A stretch of DNA of 64,000 nt from NCBI GenBank assembly GCA_003162055.1, contig PMNA01000017.1, positions 62,001 through 126,000 of the forward strand, given 5' to 3'. The DNA comes from Actinomycetota bacterium. GTDB lineage: Bacteria; Actinomycetota; Thermoleophilia; Gaiellales; Gaiellaceae. How positions within the stretch are numbered: position 1 is the first letter of the stretch; each line of letters begins with the position of its first letter. The translations under genes and the position numbers were made by a program. Below the pieces are notes generated by a model. That model did not search any database. It was given only the letters and a program-made list of their open reading frames with translations, and was not told the origin of the DNA. Of this stretch, positions 35,629 to 44,405 are shown piece by piece.

Positions 35629-36400
35629 GGCGGTAGCTCCCCCCTTCCGAGTCGAGCTCTTTCCCGGTCACCGCGGCGAAGACGTCATCGAGATTCAGCT
35701 CGCCGGTCTGATCGCGCAGCTCGGCGGGCGTTCCGAGCGCGACGAGGTGACCGTGATCCATGATCGCCACGCGCTGGCACTCGCTCTCTGCTTCCTCCAT
35801 TTGATGAGTTGTGACGAGGATGGTCGTGCCGACCTCGGCGCGGAGCAAGCGCAACCTCTCCCAGACGGCGCGACGCGCGGTGGGATCGAGGCCGACAGTC
35901 GGCTCGTCGAGAAAGAGCACATGCGGGCGGTTGAGCAGGGCGGTCGCAATCTCGAGCCGCCGCAGCATCCCACCCGAGAGAGTGCGCGCGAGCTTACCGA
36001 CGAAGGGCTGCACGCCCATCGTCTCGATCGCGTCGTCGATCCGCGCTCGCCGCTTGCTCCGTGGCACTCCGGTTACGCGGGCGTAGAACTCGAGGTTCTC
36101 GGCGCCGGTCAGAGCGGCGTCGACAGAGATCGCCTGCGGTATGTAGCCGATCTGCGAGCGCACGCGGATGCCCTCGCGGCGGACGTCGTGACCCATGACG
36201 AAGGCTCGCCCGGAGGTCGGCTTGAGCAGCGTCGTGAGCACGCGCAGCGTCGTGGTCTTGCCGGCGCCGTTGGGGCCGAGTAGGCCAAAGATCTCTCCGC
36301 GCTCGACGGCGAAGTCGATACCGGCCACCGCGTCCGTCGTGTCGAAACGGACGAACAGATCCTCAACCGCGCAGACGGCTTCGTCCACAGAGGCGCTCAT
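35588..36400 (-). CDS. ABC exporter ATP-binding protein (DrrA-like)
   Basis: 270 residues: Walker A GLLGPNGAGKTTTLRVLTTLL, Q-loop IGYIPQ, signature LSGGMLRRLEIATAL, Walker B VLFLDEPTVGLDP and the H-loop VTTHQMEEAE. The C-terminal LNLDDVFAAVTGKEL is typical of DrrA-type exporters. Its ATG overlaps the marR stop by four bases (ATGA), so translation is coupled. Confidence 0.93.
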   Translation of the reverse strand: MSASVDEAVCAVEDLFVRFDTTDAVAGIDFAVERGEIFGLLGPNGAGKTTTLRVLTTLLKPTSGRAFVMGHDVRREGIRVRSQIGYIPQAISVDAALTGAENLEFYARVTGVPRSKRRARIDDAIETMGVQPFVGKLARTLSGGMLRRLEIATALLNRPHVLFLDEPTVGLDPTARRAVWERLRLLRAEVGTTILVTTHQMEEAESECQRVAIMDHGHLVALGTPAELRDQTGELNLDDVFAAVTGKELDSEGGSYRHVRAQRRLARRLG

Positions 36401-36858
36401 GCTTCTTCCTCCAGACGCTCGATCAGCGCCCTCATGCCTGACTGCGCCTCCCGGAGCGCTCGCCGGTCGGCCTCGGAAAGCTCGGCGAGCGCGCTCATCA
36501 GCGATTGGATGCGCTCGTCGCGCCAGCGCCCGAGCCGCTCTCGCGCCGCCTCGGTTAGGGAGAGATGAACCGCACGGCCGTCGTCGTCCCCGGCTCCGGA
36601 CTCGAGCAGCCGCGCGTGCTTGAGCTCGCGCACGAGCGTCGAGATGGTGTTCGGGGCCAAACGGAGCGTGCGCGCCGCATCACCGACTCTGATCCCCGGC
36701 TCCCGCTCGACCAGGCGCAGGAGCTCGATCTGGGCCGTTGGCAGCGCCGGCTCACCCATTACCGAGCGAACCTTCCGCCTGAGCAGGCGCCTTGAAAGGG
36801 CCCACCCTTCCAGGAGGTCGCGCGCGAGGGTGTCGAGATCGGGCGCTGCTGTGCTCAT
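36397..36858 (-). CDS. MarR family transcriptional regulator
   Basis: 153 residues from the ATG at 36858; the tracked N-terminus crosses the operator. The winged HTH reads PTAQIELLRLVEREPGIRV, AARTLRLAPNTISTLVREL and LLESGAGDDDGRAVHLSLTEAARERL. It is first gene of the marR-ABC operon. A perfect 17-base dyad lies just upstream, which indicates autorepression relieved by a ligand that is probably also the exporter's substrate. Confidence 0.92.
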   Translation of the reverse strand: MSTAAPDLDTLARDLLEGWALSRRLLRRKVRSVMGEPALPTAQIELLRLVEREPGIRVGDAARTLRLAPNTISTLVRELKHARLLESGAGDDDGRAVHLSLTEAARERLGRWRDERIQSLMSALAELSEADRRALREAQSGMRALIERLEEEA

Positions 36859-36872
36859 TTCGATAGAAGTAT

Positions 36873-36889
36873 ATCTGTCACGGACAGAT
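36873..36889. promoter_or_regulatory. MarR operator
   Basis: ATCTGTC-ACG-GACAGAT is a perfect inverted repeat with seven-base arms, 15 bases upstream of the marR start. Size and position fit a MarR dimer site. It is the only such dyad seen in the gap to the CAP gene. Confidence 0.7.
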
Positions 36890-36936
36890 CTAGGCATCGA
36901 GAAACGATCGACAGGCGACACCAGCGACAAAGAGCG

Positions 36937-37647
36937 CTAGTCCTCGCCGAACTGGTTGACCCAGATCGTCACGTTCGAGTACTCGCCGACCTTGGCGGCC
37001 GTCATCGCCGCTATCCCCTCGAAGCGCCAGCTCGAGTTGAAGAGATTCTCGCGGTGGTGGGGTGAGTTGAGCCAGCCGTCAAGAGCCACGCGCGGCGCTC
37101 CCAGGCGCCCCTCGCCGAGGTAGAGATTCTCGCCCCAGGCGCCGTAATAGTGAGCCGCCCTGATATCGGCGTCCGGCGCGTCACCGCAGGCGGTGTGGGC
37201 GAATACGTTGCAGCGCACGATCTTCTCGGCTTTCTCCAATGACGTCTCGTTCAGCAGCGAGGCGGGAGTCAGCGTCGAGAGTCCTTGCTGCTGCCTGGCG
37301 TAGTTGATCAGACAGATCATGACCGTCACCTGCTCGTTCAGCGGGAGATCCGTTCGCTCGCCCCCTGGGCAGGTTTGTTCGCTCGCCAGGTAGCTCTGCC
37401 AGCGATCGTTCGGGGGGTAGAGCGAGCCCTTATAGATCGTCAGCTCGGGCAAGCCCGGCAGGATCGAGAGCTTGATGTCGGAGACGCGCGACCGCGAGGA
37501 CAGCGCCCCATGGTTCAAGCCCTCCCATTTAACGGCGACGACGACAGCCAGGACGAGTAAGAGAACGATCAGCAAGACGGAGCTGTTGAAGCGCGATCTT
37601 CGCCGCGACTCGTTGGGTTGACGCCAGTCCGACTCGGGAATTCCCAT
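36937..37647 (-). CDS. Membrane-anchored CAP/SCP domain protein
   Basis: 236 residues from an ATG at 37647 (a GTG three codons upstream is an alternative). A basic N-terminus and one hydrophobic helix (SVLLIVLLLVLAVVVAV) are followed by an outer CAP domain: ICLINYARQQQGLSTLTPA, ENLYLGEG and GWLNSPHHRENLFNSSW. The CAP histidines and glutamate are in GENLYLG and PHHREN. Bacterial CAP proteins are secreted, with poorly known roles. The convergent MarR side ends 79 bases away. Confidence 0.85.
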   Translation of the reverse strand: MGIPESDWRQPNESRRRSRFNSSVLLIVLLLVLAVVVAVKWEGLNHGALSSRSRVSDIKLSILPGLPELTIYKGSLYPPNDRWQSYLASEQTCPGGERTDLPLNEQVTVMICLINYARQQQGLSTLTPASLLNETSLEKAEKIVRCNVFAHTACGDAPDADIRAAHYYGAWGENLYLGEGRLGAPRVALDGWLNSPHHRENLFNSSWRFEGIAAMTAAKVGEYSNVTIWVNQFGED

Positions 37648-37815
37648 CTTCGGCACTGATATCGACTTCAAGCCCTTAGGAGTTGACCCTCGGGAGGAGG
37701 CTTGTTGACCGAGTTGAACGATTTGAAGGGATCCGCTCGACAGGCATTGAGAGGTCGACGGGAACCATAGGCCGGCAGCTGCTGGTTCAAGCTCGACCCC
37801 TTGATTGCCGATCGG

Positions 37816-39057
37816 ATGTTCGTGCAAAACCGCTATCTCCGCTTCCGCCTGCTGGTTCTGCTCGCCGGTACGGCCGCTGCTGTCCTGCTGGCTCCCTCCG
37901 CCGGCGCAAAGCAAACTGCCAACTGGGCCAAGCCGCAGATCAACTCGGTCGTCGCTTACGGCCTGATGGCCAGGAGCGTCAACTCGTTCCAGCCAAACGC
38001 GCCGCTGACCAAGCCGGAGCTCACGGAACTTTTGGCCGCATTGCCAACCGACGCAGTCGTCGATCCCGGTTCCGACACCGGCGACACGACGACCACCAGC
38101 ACGACTACTTCGAGCACCACCGACCCTTCACACGACACGTCAACCACAACGACGACCACAACCGGTACCGATCCGACGCACGACCCGACTACAACTGGCT
38201 CCACCACCACGACCACAACGAAGAAGAGCGGCTCTCCGCCCGGCTCGGTGAAACCCGGCGCCTCGGTGAGCGTTAGCGCGTTCGATGCCGCGCTCGTCAA
38301 GCAGCTCGGATTGGACGGCGCCGCCGCCAGCTTCCGCTCCGTCATCCGCCAGGCCGGTGCCTCCGCGCCCGCGCGTTACGGCACCGAGACGGTCGCCCGC
38401 CTGCTCGGGCTGCGTATCAATCATCCCGCCAGCCAGGACAAGCTCGAGCTCCTGCCCACCTCCCCGATCACGCGCGCCGAAGCCGCCTACTCGATCGCGC
38501 AGCTGCTCAAGTTCACGGGCGAAGAGACGCAGTGGGTGGAGGACACGTCCAACGCGCTGGAGCTACCGGTGTACAACAGCTGGCAGAAGCGCATCCTCAG
38601 CTACGCCGTGAGCTTCATCGGCTACCCCTACATCTGGGGCGGAACGAGCCCCAACACGCAGACCGTCTTCGGCCAGACAGTCCCCGGTGGCTTCGACTGC
38701 TCGGGATTCGTCTGGCGTGTGTACAAGCTTCGCACCTACTCCGGTGGCAAGCTGCTCAGCTCGACGATCCGCGGACGTACCACTTACGTGATGTCGGGCG
38801 AGGTCGGGCGCGCCAAGCGCATCGCCATCGACGCGCTCGAGCCCGGCGACGTGCTCTTCTTCGGGGACAAGGGCGCGCGCTCGAAGCCCAGCCAGATCTA
38901 TCACACCGCGATCTACCTCGGCGGCGGCTGGCTGATTCAGTCCTCGGGCTACGGTGTCGCAGTGGCTCCGCTCGAAGGTTGGTACGCGAATCACTTCGCC
39001 TGGGCTCGTCGCCCACTGGCCGAGGCCAGGCTCGACGGCACCTACTCGACTCCGTAG
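37816..39057 (+). CDS. Secreted SLH-domain NlpC/P60 cell-wall hydrolase
   Basis: 413 residues from the ATG at 37816 (the track uses a TTG five codons earlier). A signal peptide (FRLLVLLAGTAAAVLLAPSAGA) is followed by one S-layer-homology-like segment, a Thr/Ser/Asp-rich linker of about 50 residues, a second SLH-like segment (SPITRAEAAYSIAQLLKF) and a C-terminal NlpC/P60 domain. The catalytic Cys is in GGFDCSGFVWRV and His in YHTAIYLGGGWLI. It probably cuts peptide cross-links of peptidoglycan outside the cell. Confidence 0.9.
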   Translation: MFVQNRYLRFRLLVLLAGTAAAVLLAPSAGAKQTANWAKPQINSVVAYGLMARSVNSFQPNAPLTKPELTELLAALPTDAVVDPGSDTGDTTTTSTTTSSTTDPSHDTSTTTTTTTGTDPTHDPTTTGSTTTTTTKKSGSPPGSVKPGASVSVSAFDAALVKQLGLDGAAASFRSVIRQAGASAPARYGTETVARLLGLRINHPASQDKLELLPTSPITRAEAAYSIAQLLKFTGEETQWVEDTSNALELPVYNSWQKRILSYAVSFIGYPYIWGGTSPNTQTVFGQTVPGGFDCSGFVWRVYKLRTYSGGKLLSSTIRGRTTYVMSGEVGRAKRIAIDALEPGDVLFFGDKGARSKPSQIYHTAIYLGGGWLIQSSGYGVAVAPLEGWYANHFAWARRPLAEARLDGTYSTP

Positions 39058-39159
39058 GCGACCGAGGAGAGCCGTTCTCGCCGGCAATCGGGTCGCTCGC
39101 GCGAGATTGAGTCCAGGGTTTTCAGGCGCCGGGCGTGTGCCCGCACGTCGCAAGTCGCG

Positions 39160-41439
39160 TTAAGAAAGGCCGCTCACGCTGACCGGAGTCGTGCTGTAGC
39201 CCGTCTCACCGTTACCGAGCTCGCCATCGTGGTTGTCGCCCCAGCATCTGACCGTGCGCGAGCGAAGCCGGGCGCACGCGAAGTCCGAGCCGGCACCGAT
39301 CGTCTTGGCGCCACTCAAGCCGCGGACTGTAACGGGGGCCTCGTGGTCGGCCAGCGCGCCCGTGCCCAGCTGACCGGAGGAGCCCATCCCCCAGCACTTG
39401 ATCCGACCCGAAGCGAGCCGGGCGCAGGTGTAGAAGTCGGCAGCGCTGACGGCCGTGGCGTTGGTGACGTGGGAGACCGTTACGGGGGTCAGGCTCGGCA
39501 TGCCCTTCCCATTTCCGAGCTGACCGTCATAGCCGCCGCCCCAACACTTGATCTTGCCGGTCGAAAGGACGGCGCAGGCGTGATCCATGCCGACACTGAC
39601 CTGTGTCGCGTTGTTGATCCCGACCACCGTTACCGGCTTCCAGCTCTTCTTCTTCTTTCCGTTCCCGAGCTCGCCGTCTTCGCCATCGCCCCAACACTCG
39701 ACCTGCCCGCTGGCGAGGCGGGCACAGGCGGAGTCCGAGCCGGTGCTGACCTGCGTGGCATTCTTGATTCCGCTGACCGCGGCCGGCCTCGGCTTGTCCT
39801 CCGACTTGCTCGGCGAACCGCTGCCGAGCTCGCCGTTTCGGTTGAAGCCCCAGCACTTCACCGCCCCGGTCGCGAGTGCGGCGCAGGCGAACGCGTCGCC
39901 GCTTGCGACCTGGGTCGCGTTCGCCACTTTGCTCACGGTCACAGGGACAGATCTGTCGTTGGATACCCCGTTACCAAGCTGGCCGTCCAGACCTCGCCCC
40001 CAGCACTTGATTCTTCCACTGGAGACACGGGCGCAGACGAAGCTGTCGCCGATCGTGATCTGAGTCGCCTTCGCCACCTTTTTTGCCGCCACCGGGGTGG
40101 GACTAGAGATGAGCTTTCCGTCGCCGAGCTGACCGTCGAAGTTGTTTCCCCAGCACTTGATCTTCCCGCCGCCAAGAGCGGCGCAGGTGCTGTCGAAGCC
40201 GGCGCTCACGGACCTGGCGCCGGCCAGGCCGCTGACCTTCACCGGCTTCATCTGGTAGCCCAGCTTGCTGTTTCCAAGCTGGCCGTAGGTGTTGTCGCCC
40301 CAGCACTTGACCGATCCGTCGGCGAGGAGCGCGCAGCTATCCGAACTCGCGGAGCTGATCTGCGTGACGGTTGCGATGCCCTGCAACGGATCGGGTATGT
40401 CCATGCTCTCCGTCGAGCCGTTACCGAGCATCCCGTATCGGTTGTCTCCCCAGCAGGCGATAGTGCCCTTGGAGAGTAGGACGCACGAAAAATCGTCACC
40501 GGTCGCGATCTGCACCGCGTGCGTCGCGATCACGGGGCCACCGGCAGTCACGGGAGTAGGGCTGTCGTTTTGAGTCCCATCCCCGAGCTCGCCTTCGTAG
40601 TTGTCGCCCCAGCACGAAACCCGCCCACTCGAGAGAACCGCGCAGGTGTGATGACCGCCCGCACTGATCTGAGTCGCGCTCGTGATGCCGCTGACGCTGA
40701 CGGGTGTTGAGCTGCTCTTCCCCGCGCCGTTGCCGAGCTGGCCGATCGAGCCCGAGCCCCAGCACTTGGCCTGTCCGCCCGAGATGACCGCGCAGGTATG
40801 GAATTCGCCCACGCTGACCTGCGTCGCGCTCGTGATGCCGCTGACCGTCACGGGCGTCGAGCTGCTCTCCTTCGCGCCGTTTCCGAGCTGACCGTCGGCG
40901 CCGTAGCCCCAGCACTTGACCTGTCCGCCCGAGATAACAGCGCAGGCGTGAAACTCGCCCGTGCTGATTTGAATCGCGCTCGTGATGCCGGAGACCCGCA
41001 CCGGGGTCGAGCTGCTGTCTTTCTTTCCGTTTCCAAGCTGGTCGTAGGTGTTGTCGCCCCAGCACTCGACCGTACCGTCGGAGATGAGGGCGCAGGTGTA
41101 CCCGTAGCCGGCGCTGACCTGAGTCGCGTTGCTGACGCCGGCGACCTGCAGCGGCACCAGGCTGAGCGACTTGGTGTCGCTGCCAAGCTCGAGCGCTGAG
41201 TTGTCGCCCCAGCATTTGACCGTTCCGTCGGAGCTGAGCGCGCAGGTGTGGGTGCTGCCGGCACTGACCGAGATCGTGCTCGGCGTAACAGCCGTCACCC
41301 GAACGCCGGCGGTCTGCGCCGAGGCACTCCGCGCATTACTCCCGGCGAAGGCAAGGAGCAGCGCCACGCCGATCAGAAGCGCGGTTGTGCTGAGACGAGC
41401 GCTGAGATCAAACGACTCTCTCGACGGACGGCGGGCCAT
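39160..41439 (-). CDS. Secreted RCC1-repeat beta-propeller protein
   Basis: About 759 residues from the ATG at 41439 behind GAGGAGG. A signal peptide (LIGVALLLAFAGSNARSASA) precedes 14 repeats of about 50 residues, each with CALL-S-G-VKCWGDN-GQLGNG-type sequence; I counted 14 CWG motifs. Two seven-bladed propellers are likely. Paired cysteines in each repeat (TCA/KCWG) suggest disulfides, in keeping with export. There are no catalytic residues; adhesion or binding is a guess. Copy C of the intergenic element lies upstream. Confidence 0.88.
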   Translation of the reverse strand: MARRPSRESFDLSARLSTTALLIGVALLLAFAGSNARSASAQTAGVRVTAVTPSTISVSAGSTHTCALSSDGTVKCWGDNSALELGSDTKSLSLVPLQVAGVSNATQVSAGYGYTCALISDGTVECWGDNTYDQLGNGKKDSSSTPVRVSGITSAIQISTGEFHACAVISGGQVKCWGYGADGQLGNGAKESSSTPVTVSGITSATQVSVGEFHTCAVISGGQAKCWGSGSIGQLGNGAGKSSSTPVSVSGITSATQISAGGHHTCAVLSSGRVSCWGDNYEGELGDGTQNDSPTPVTAGGPVIATHAVQIATGDDFSCVLLSKGTIACWGDNRYGMLGNGSTESMDIPDPLQGIATVTQISSASSDSCALLADGSVKCWGDNTYGQLGNSKLGYQMKPVKVSGLAGARSVSAGFDSTCAALGGGKIKCWGNNFDGQLGDGKLISSPTPVAAKKVAKATQITIGDSFVCARVSSGRIKCWGRGLDGQLGNGVSNDRSVPVTVSKVANATQVASGDAFACAALATGAVKCWGFNRNGELGSGSPSKSEDKPRPAAVSGIKNATQVSTGSDSACARLASGQVECWGDGEDGELGNGKKKKSWKPVTVVGINNATQVSVGMDHACAVLSTGKIKCWGGGYDGQLGNGKGMPSLTPVTVSHVTNATAVSAADFYTCARLASGRIKCWGMGSSGQLGTGALADHEAPVTVRGLSGAKTIGAGSDFACARLRSRTVRCWGDNHDGELGNGETGYSTTPVSVSGLS

Positions 41440-41568
41440 GTCGACCATTTCCTCCTCTTCTCTTCGAGCGGACCTCGGCTTGAAACCCTGACGCTGCGGG
41501 GTGTCTTGCTGCTTCTAACACGCCTGGAGGACGGCCGGAGCGTCTCGCTCCGGATACGGATACTTCGC

Positions 41569-41625
41569 TCGGCCGCGGCGACCGACCTGGCGGACGCGGC
41601 TCGCAACACGCCATCCCCCGGTCGT
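41569..41625 (-). repeat. Recurrent structured intergenic element, partial copy C
   Basis: On the minus strand GGGGGATGGCGT and GCGAGCCGCG line up with copy A (GGGGGATGGCGT, GTGAGCCGCAG) and copy B. The stem is kept with other bases (GCCGCG/CGCGGC). It lies about 130 bases upstream of the RCC1 gene start. Only the 3' half is conserved. Confidence 0.45.
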
Positions 41626-41692
41626 CGGGGGTTGCCGGTACGATCGGAGCCCGAGGCCAACTCCTCGAGATTTCGCTCTTTCGCTTAGGTTT

Positions 41693-42046
41693 GTGTTGAC
41701 GGCTCTGGATATCTTCGTTCTCATCAGTGGCACCTTCAGCGTGCTTTCGGTTCTCCCGCTCACGTATCTCGCTGTGCGGAGCGTTCGCGACACCAAGGAC
41801 CTCCGCAGAATCCAACACGAACTAGCTGACCTCATTACCGAGACCAAGGAGATCAGCGAAGAGGTGCACGAGCTCCAGCACGAGATCCAGAGCGACCAAC
41901 GAGATGCGAAGGCCGACGGCGAGCAAACCCTGCGCACGGTTGAGCAGGTTAGTGAAACCGTCGAGCAGGTCAGCTCTGCGGTCGAGCAGGTCAGCGAAAC
42001 TGTTACGGCTGAGGCTGCTGCGCCACGCCCCGACGACAACCGCTAA
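41693..42046 (+). CDS. Small membrane protein with heptad coiled coil
   Basis: 117 residues from a GTG: one N-terminal membrane helix (LDIFVLISGTFSVLSVLPLTYLAV), a long charged helix and four near-identical heptads (TVEQVSE, TVEQVSS, AVEQVSE, TVTAEAA). It would form a membrane-tethered coiled coil in the cytoplasm. No family was recognised. It is the last chromosomal gene before the left attachment site. Confidence 0.6.
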   Translation: MLTALDIFVLISGTFSVLSVLPLTYLAVRSVRDTKDLRRIQHELADLITETKEISEEVHELQHEIQSDQRDAKADGEQTLRTVEQVSETVEQVSSAVEQVSETVTAEAAAPRPDDNR

Positions 42047-42147
42047 AGCGGGCTGCGCTCCTACGTGGCGTCCTTACTGGTAAGCGAGAGCGCCGTGGGT
42101 CAGAACGGAGGTCTGGGTAGCGAGAGCCGGATCTGGCTCCAGTAGAG

Positions 42148-42191
42148 GAAGCCGACGCGCGGATTCGAACCGCGGACCCCTTCATTACGAG
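42148..42191 (-). repeat. Left attachment site (attL): truncated tRNA-Thr copy
   Basis: 44 bases identical to 57887-57930, covering the tRNA from the anticodon loop through the T arm and acceptor end. It lacks the D arm and 5' acceptor strand, so it is not a functional tRNA. It marks the chromosome-element junction opposite the intact gene. Confidence 0.88.
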
Positions 42192-42368
42192 CAGCTCACT
42201 GGCTGCATGAAGTCCCTGCAACATCTTACTTTCCGGCCGGAGAGCGTCGAGTCGATCCGCGGTTGATCCATCTACTGCGGGCCTGGGGCAGCGCATGCTC
42301 GGCAAGCGCCGTAGCGGCCGCTGCCGTCCCGGTTCCGAAGGTCCGGCCGGCTCGGCCGCGAGGACGTG
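42185..42368 (+). repeat. 184-base direct repeat, copy 1 (abuts attL)
   Basis: TTACGAGCAGCTC to GGACGTG recurs at 43495-43678 with the same length and roughly 90 % identity by eye. Both copies keep a plus-strand frame reading YEQL-GCMKSLQHLTFRPES. It shares its first bases with the attL core. The rest of the 445-base gap 42047-42491 holds no credible gene; the minus ORF 42003..42440 is discounted. Confidence 0.8.
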
Positions 42369-42491
42369 GGCGAATGCGGACAGAGCGGTGGCGATCTGGT
42401 TCACGGCGAACTCGACCGGCGTGAGTAAACGAAGCACCAATCGTTGTTAAGGTCCCTTGCTTGTTGTTAACGCGAGCGGGAGGGCGACGGT

Positions 42492-42989
42492 ATGAACGGT
42501 CTTAGGGACTTCTACCAACCGCGCCGACGAGGGGGCAGGATCGTGCTAGTCGTCACCTTGGCTACTGCGCTCCTTGCGGTCGCCGTGGTAGCGATCGGAT
42601 GCGGTTCGGCGAAAACCAAGGGCGTTCACGGCACCAGTATCGCCTACGTCAAGGTCAACCCCGGCAACCGGACGCTACATCAGGGCATGGCGTCGGTTAT
42701 CCAGCTCAGGTCGAATACCGCTTTCGTTGTTGCTGTCGAGAACGGCGGCGACTACCTGGAGCACAACGTCAAGGTCACGCTCCTCATCAAACAGAAGCCG
42801 CAGCCGATCCGAAAAAGTCTGACGATCAGACAGATTCGTCGCGGTGCCTACCAGGAAGTGGTTTTCAAGGGCCTCAATGTGACCGAGGTGGTCCACAGGA
42901 TCCCGCTCAAGGTCAGCGTGGCTCCGGTTTCTGGCGAGACAAATCTCGTCAACAACTCAGCCACCTACGAGGTCATGTTTTCCTTCTAG
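42492..42989 (+). CDS. Putative lipoprotein with CARDB-like beta domain
   Basis: 165 residues. The ATG has GGGAGGG eight bases upstream. A basic n-region, a hydrophobic core (IVLVVTLATALLAVAVVAIG) and the lipobox-like AIGCGS point to a surface lipoprotein. The rest (FVVAVENGGDYLEHNVKVTLLI, NLVNNSATYEV) resembles CARDB/Ig-like adhesion modules. It lies between the two 184-base repeats, with the next lipoprotein gene. Confidence 0.68.
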   Translation: MNGLRDFYQPRRRGGRIVLVVTLATALLAVAVVAIGCGSAKTKGVHGTSIAYVKVNPGNRTLHQGMASVIQLRSNTAFVVAVENGGDYLEHNVKVTLLIKQKPQPIRKSLTIRQIRRGAYQEVVFKGLNVTEVVHRIPLKVSVAPVSGETNLVNNSATYEVMFSF

Positions 42990-43079
42990 AGGTTGCCGCC
43001 AGTGCTAGACGCCACGCTTGGGCGAAGCGGCGCGGTTGCAACGGACGCTCCGGACGGGCGGTGGCGTATAAATAGCGCA

Positions 43080-43442
43080 ATGAAGAACGCAACGCTCTTC
43101 GTAGTGATAATCGCGGCGCTCGTGCTCTTCGCCGCGGCGTGCGGTAGCTCACGGCAGGCGACGACCATTAAGTCGCGGCCGAAGTGGGTCATGACTGCAG
43201 AAGGCCTCGCGTTGAAGATGCTTGACGAGCATTCGAAGCCGGCGTCCGTCAGCTACCACCGGGGGCAGAAGACGCTGACGGTGACGCTGAGATTCAGCCA
43301 TGCTGTCGTCTGCACAGGGTGTCCTGGCGGAGGCCCGGCGATAATCCACGGACGGATCGTGCCGCCGCCGCCGATCCGCGGACGGATCTGGACGATAACG
43401 CTCGACCCGCGGACGCACCGTATGGTGTCACTCTCCGGATAG
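43080..43442 (+). CDS. Small putative lipoprotein
   Basis: 120 residues from the ATG at 43080, directly after a TATAAAT-like sequence (promoter -10 candidate). A signal with lipobox (IIAALVLFAAACGSS) is followed by an unrecognised domain with a CTGCPGG motif and PPPPIRGRIWTITLDPRTHRMV. The tracked upstream extension is unlikely. It shares the 184-base-repeat interval with the previous gene. Confidence 0.6.
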   Translation: MKNATLFVVIIAALVLFAAACGSSRQATTIKSRPKWVMTAEGLALKMLDEHSKPASVSYHRGQKTLTVTLRFSHAVVCTGCPGGGPAIIHGRIVPPPPIRGRIWTITLDPRTHRMVSLSG

Positions 43443-43489
43443 CGCTAAGACCGCGCAAGATATTGGCGTTCGCGGTCTGGAACGCGGTC

Positions 43490-43576
43490 ATGACTTACGA
43501 GCAGCTCGCTGGCTGCATGAAGTCCCTGCAACATCTGACTTTCCGGCCGGAGAGCGTCGAGCCGATCCGTGGTTGA
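43490..43576 (+). CDS. Possible 28-residue ORF within repeat copy 2
   Basis: MTYEQLAGCMKSLQHLTFRPESV... in copy 2; copy 1 keeps the same frame to the same stop but has no start codon. Differences between copies include silent as well as replacement changes. There is no clear ribosome site. It may instead be the end of a former gene. Confidence 0.25.
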   Translation: MTYEQLAGCMKSLQHLTFRPESVEPIRG

Positions 43577-43678
43577 TCCGCCTACTGCGGTCATAGGACA
43601 GCGCATGCTCGACAAGCGCCGTAGCGGCCGTTGCCGTGACGGTTCCGCAGGTCCGGCTGGCTCGGCCGCGCGGACGTG
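43495..43678 (+). repeat. 184-base direct repeat, copy 2
   Basis: Second copy of the sequence at 42185-42368. Upstream of it GGAACGCGGTCATGACTTACGAG faintly recalls the tRNA core GAACCGCGGACCCCTTCATTACGAG, so it could be a decayed attachment site. It ends 40 bases before the A/T-rich operon. Confidence 0.75.
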
Positions 43679-43718
43679 AGCAGAGAGTGGCGTGGGGGCG
43701 TCGGCTCAGGATCGTCTG

Positions 43719-44384
43719 CTAATTGATATCGGCGATGACCGCTGGCAGCGTTTTTTGTTCTTCTGGTAACGCTACGCGCGACCAATAGCCGTGTGCACGA
43801 TGAAGAAGATCATGAAGATATATCGGAGGGACGATCCCATGACGAGGAATCAAAGAGTGCGATAAACCCTCATATAGTTGGCGAGTCGGAAGCGCGAGCG
43901 CGCGTTTAAAATCAATGAAGAGGTCAGAATATGCGACTTCCGCATAGGTGTTGTCGCCTTCTTCAGCAGTCTGCTCACTCACGTGGTGCGGTGGGAGGCG
44001 ATGATAACGCTCATCCTGATTTTGCCTTACCCGTTTCCAAATCTCGCTTCCCTTAATAAGATACGAGCGAATCGTCGCTTCTTCATAAACATCGCACATC
44101 ACGATATGGGACACGCAACTACGATCGGTATCGATTTCCTTTGCCTGAGGTGAGTAATCGCTCTTAGACTCGGTGCTCGTAAATCGTGCGGCAAAATCCC
44201 ATTGCAGGTCGCATTCCTGAGTCAGGATTATCATTAATGGATGATCGATTACCTTGAACTGTAGTCCTTCATCTTCGCTCTGCCGGACCGGAGGCGAGAT
44301 GGGTTGTTGATCGCAAATAGGACCTATGAGCTCTCCCTGCCGGAGAGCGCCTGAATTCGGCGATGACAGGTAGCGGTAGGGCAG
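43719..44384 (-). CDS. Unrecognised protein of the A/T-rich trio (LTQECDL protein), CTG start proposed
   Basis: The track gives 171 residues from an ATG at 44234, but the frame stays open to the TGA of the upstream gene, and the extra sequence is protein-like (LRQGELIGPICDQQPIS, FKVIDHPL). A CTG at 44384, six bases after AAGGGAGAG, is the best start and gives 221 residues. Landmarks are HPLMIILTQECDL, DERYHRLPPHH and FIDFKRALALPTRQLYEG. I recognise no named domain; the TQxCDL and RYHxLP segments would be the ones to search. It is the third gene of the operon. Confidence 0.65.
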   Translation of the reverse strand: MPYRYLSSPNSGALRQGELIGPICDQQPISPPVRQSEDEGLQFKVIDHPLMIILTQECDLQWDFAARFTSTESKSDYSPQAKEIDTDRSCVSHIVMCDVYEEATIRSYLIKGSEIWKRVRQNQDERYHRLPPHHVSEQTAEEGDNTYAEVAYSDLFIDFKRALALPTRQLYEGLSHSLIPRHGIVPPIYLHDLLHRAHGYWSRVALPEEQKTLPAVIADIN

Positions 44385-44405
44385 GGTTCTCTCCCTTAAT
44401 AGAAC

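Noticed and set aside
42148-42240. Second functional tRNA-Thr
   Set aside because: Only the 3' half is present; no D arm or 5' acceptor strand.
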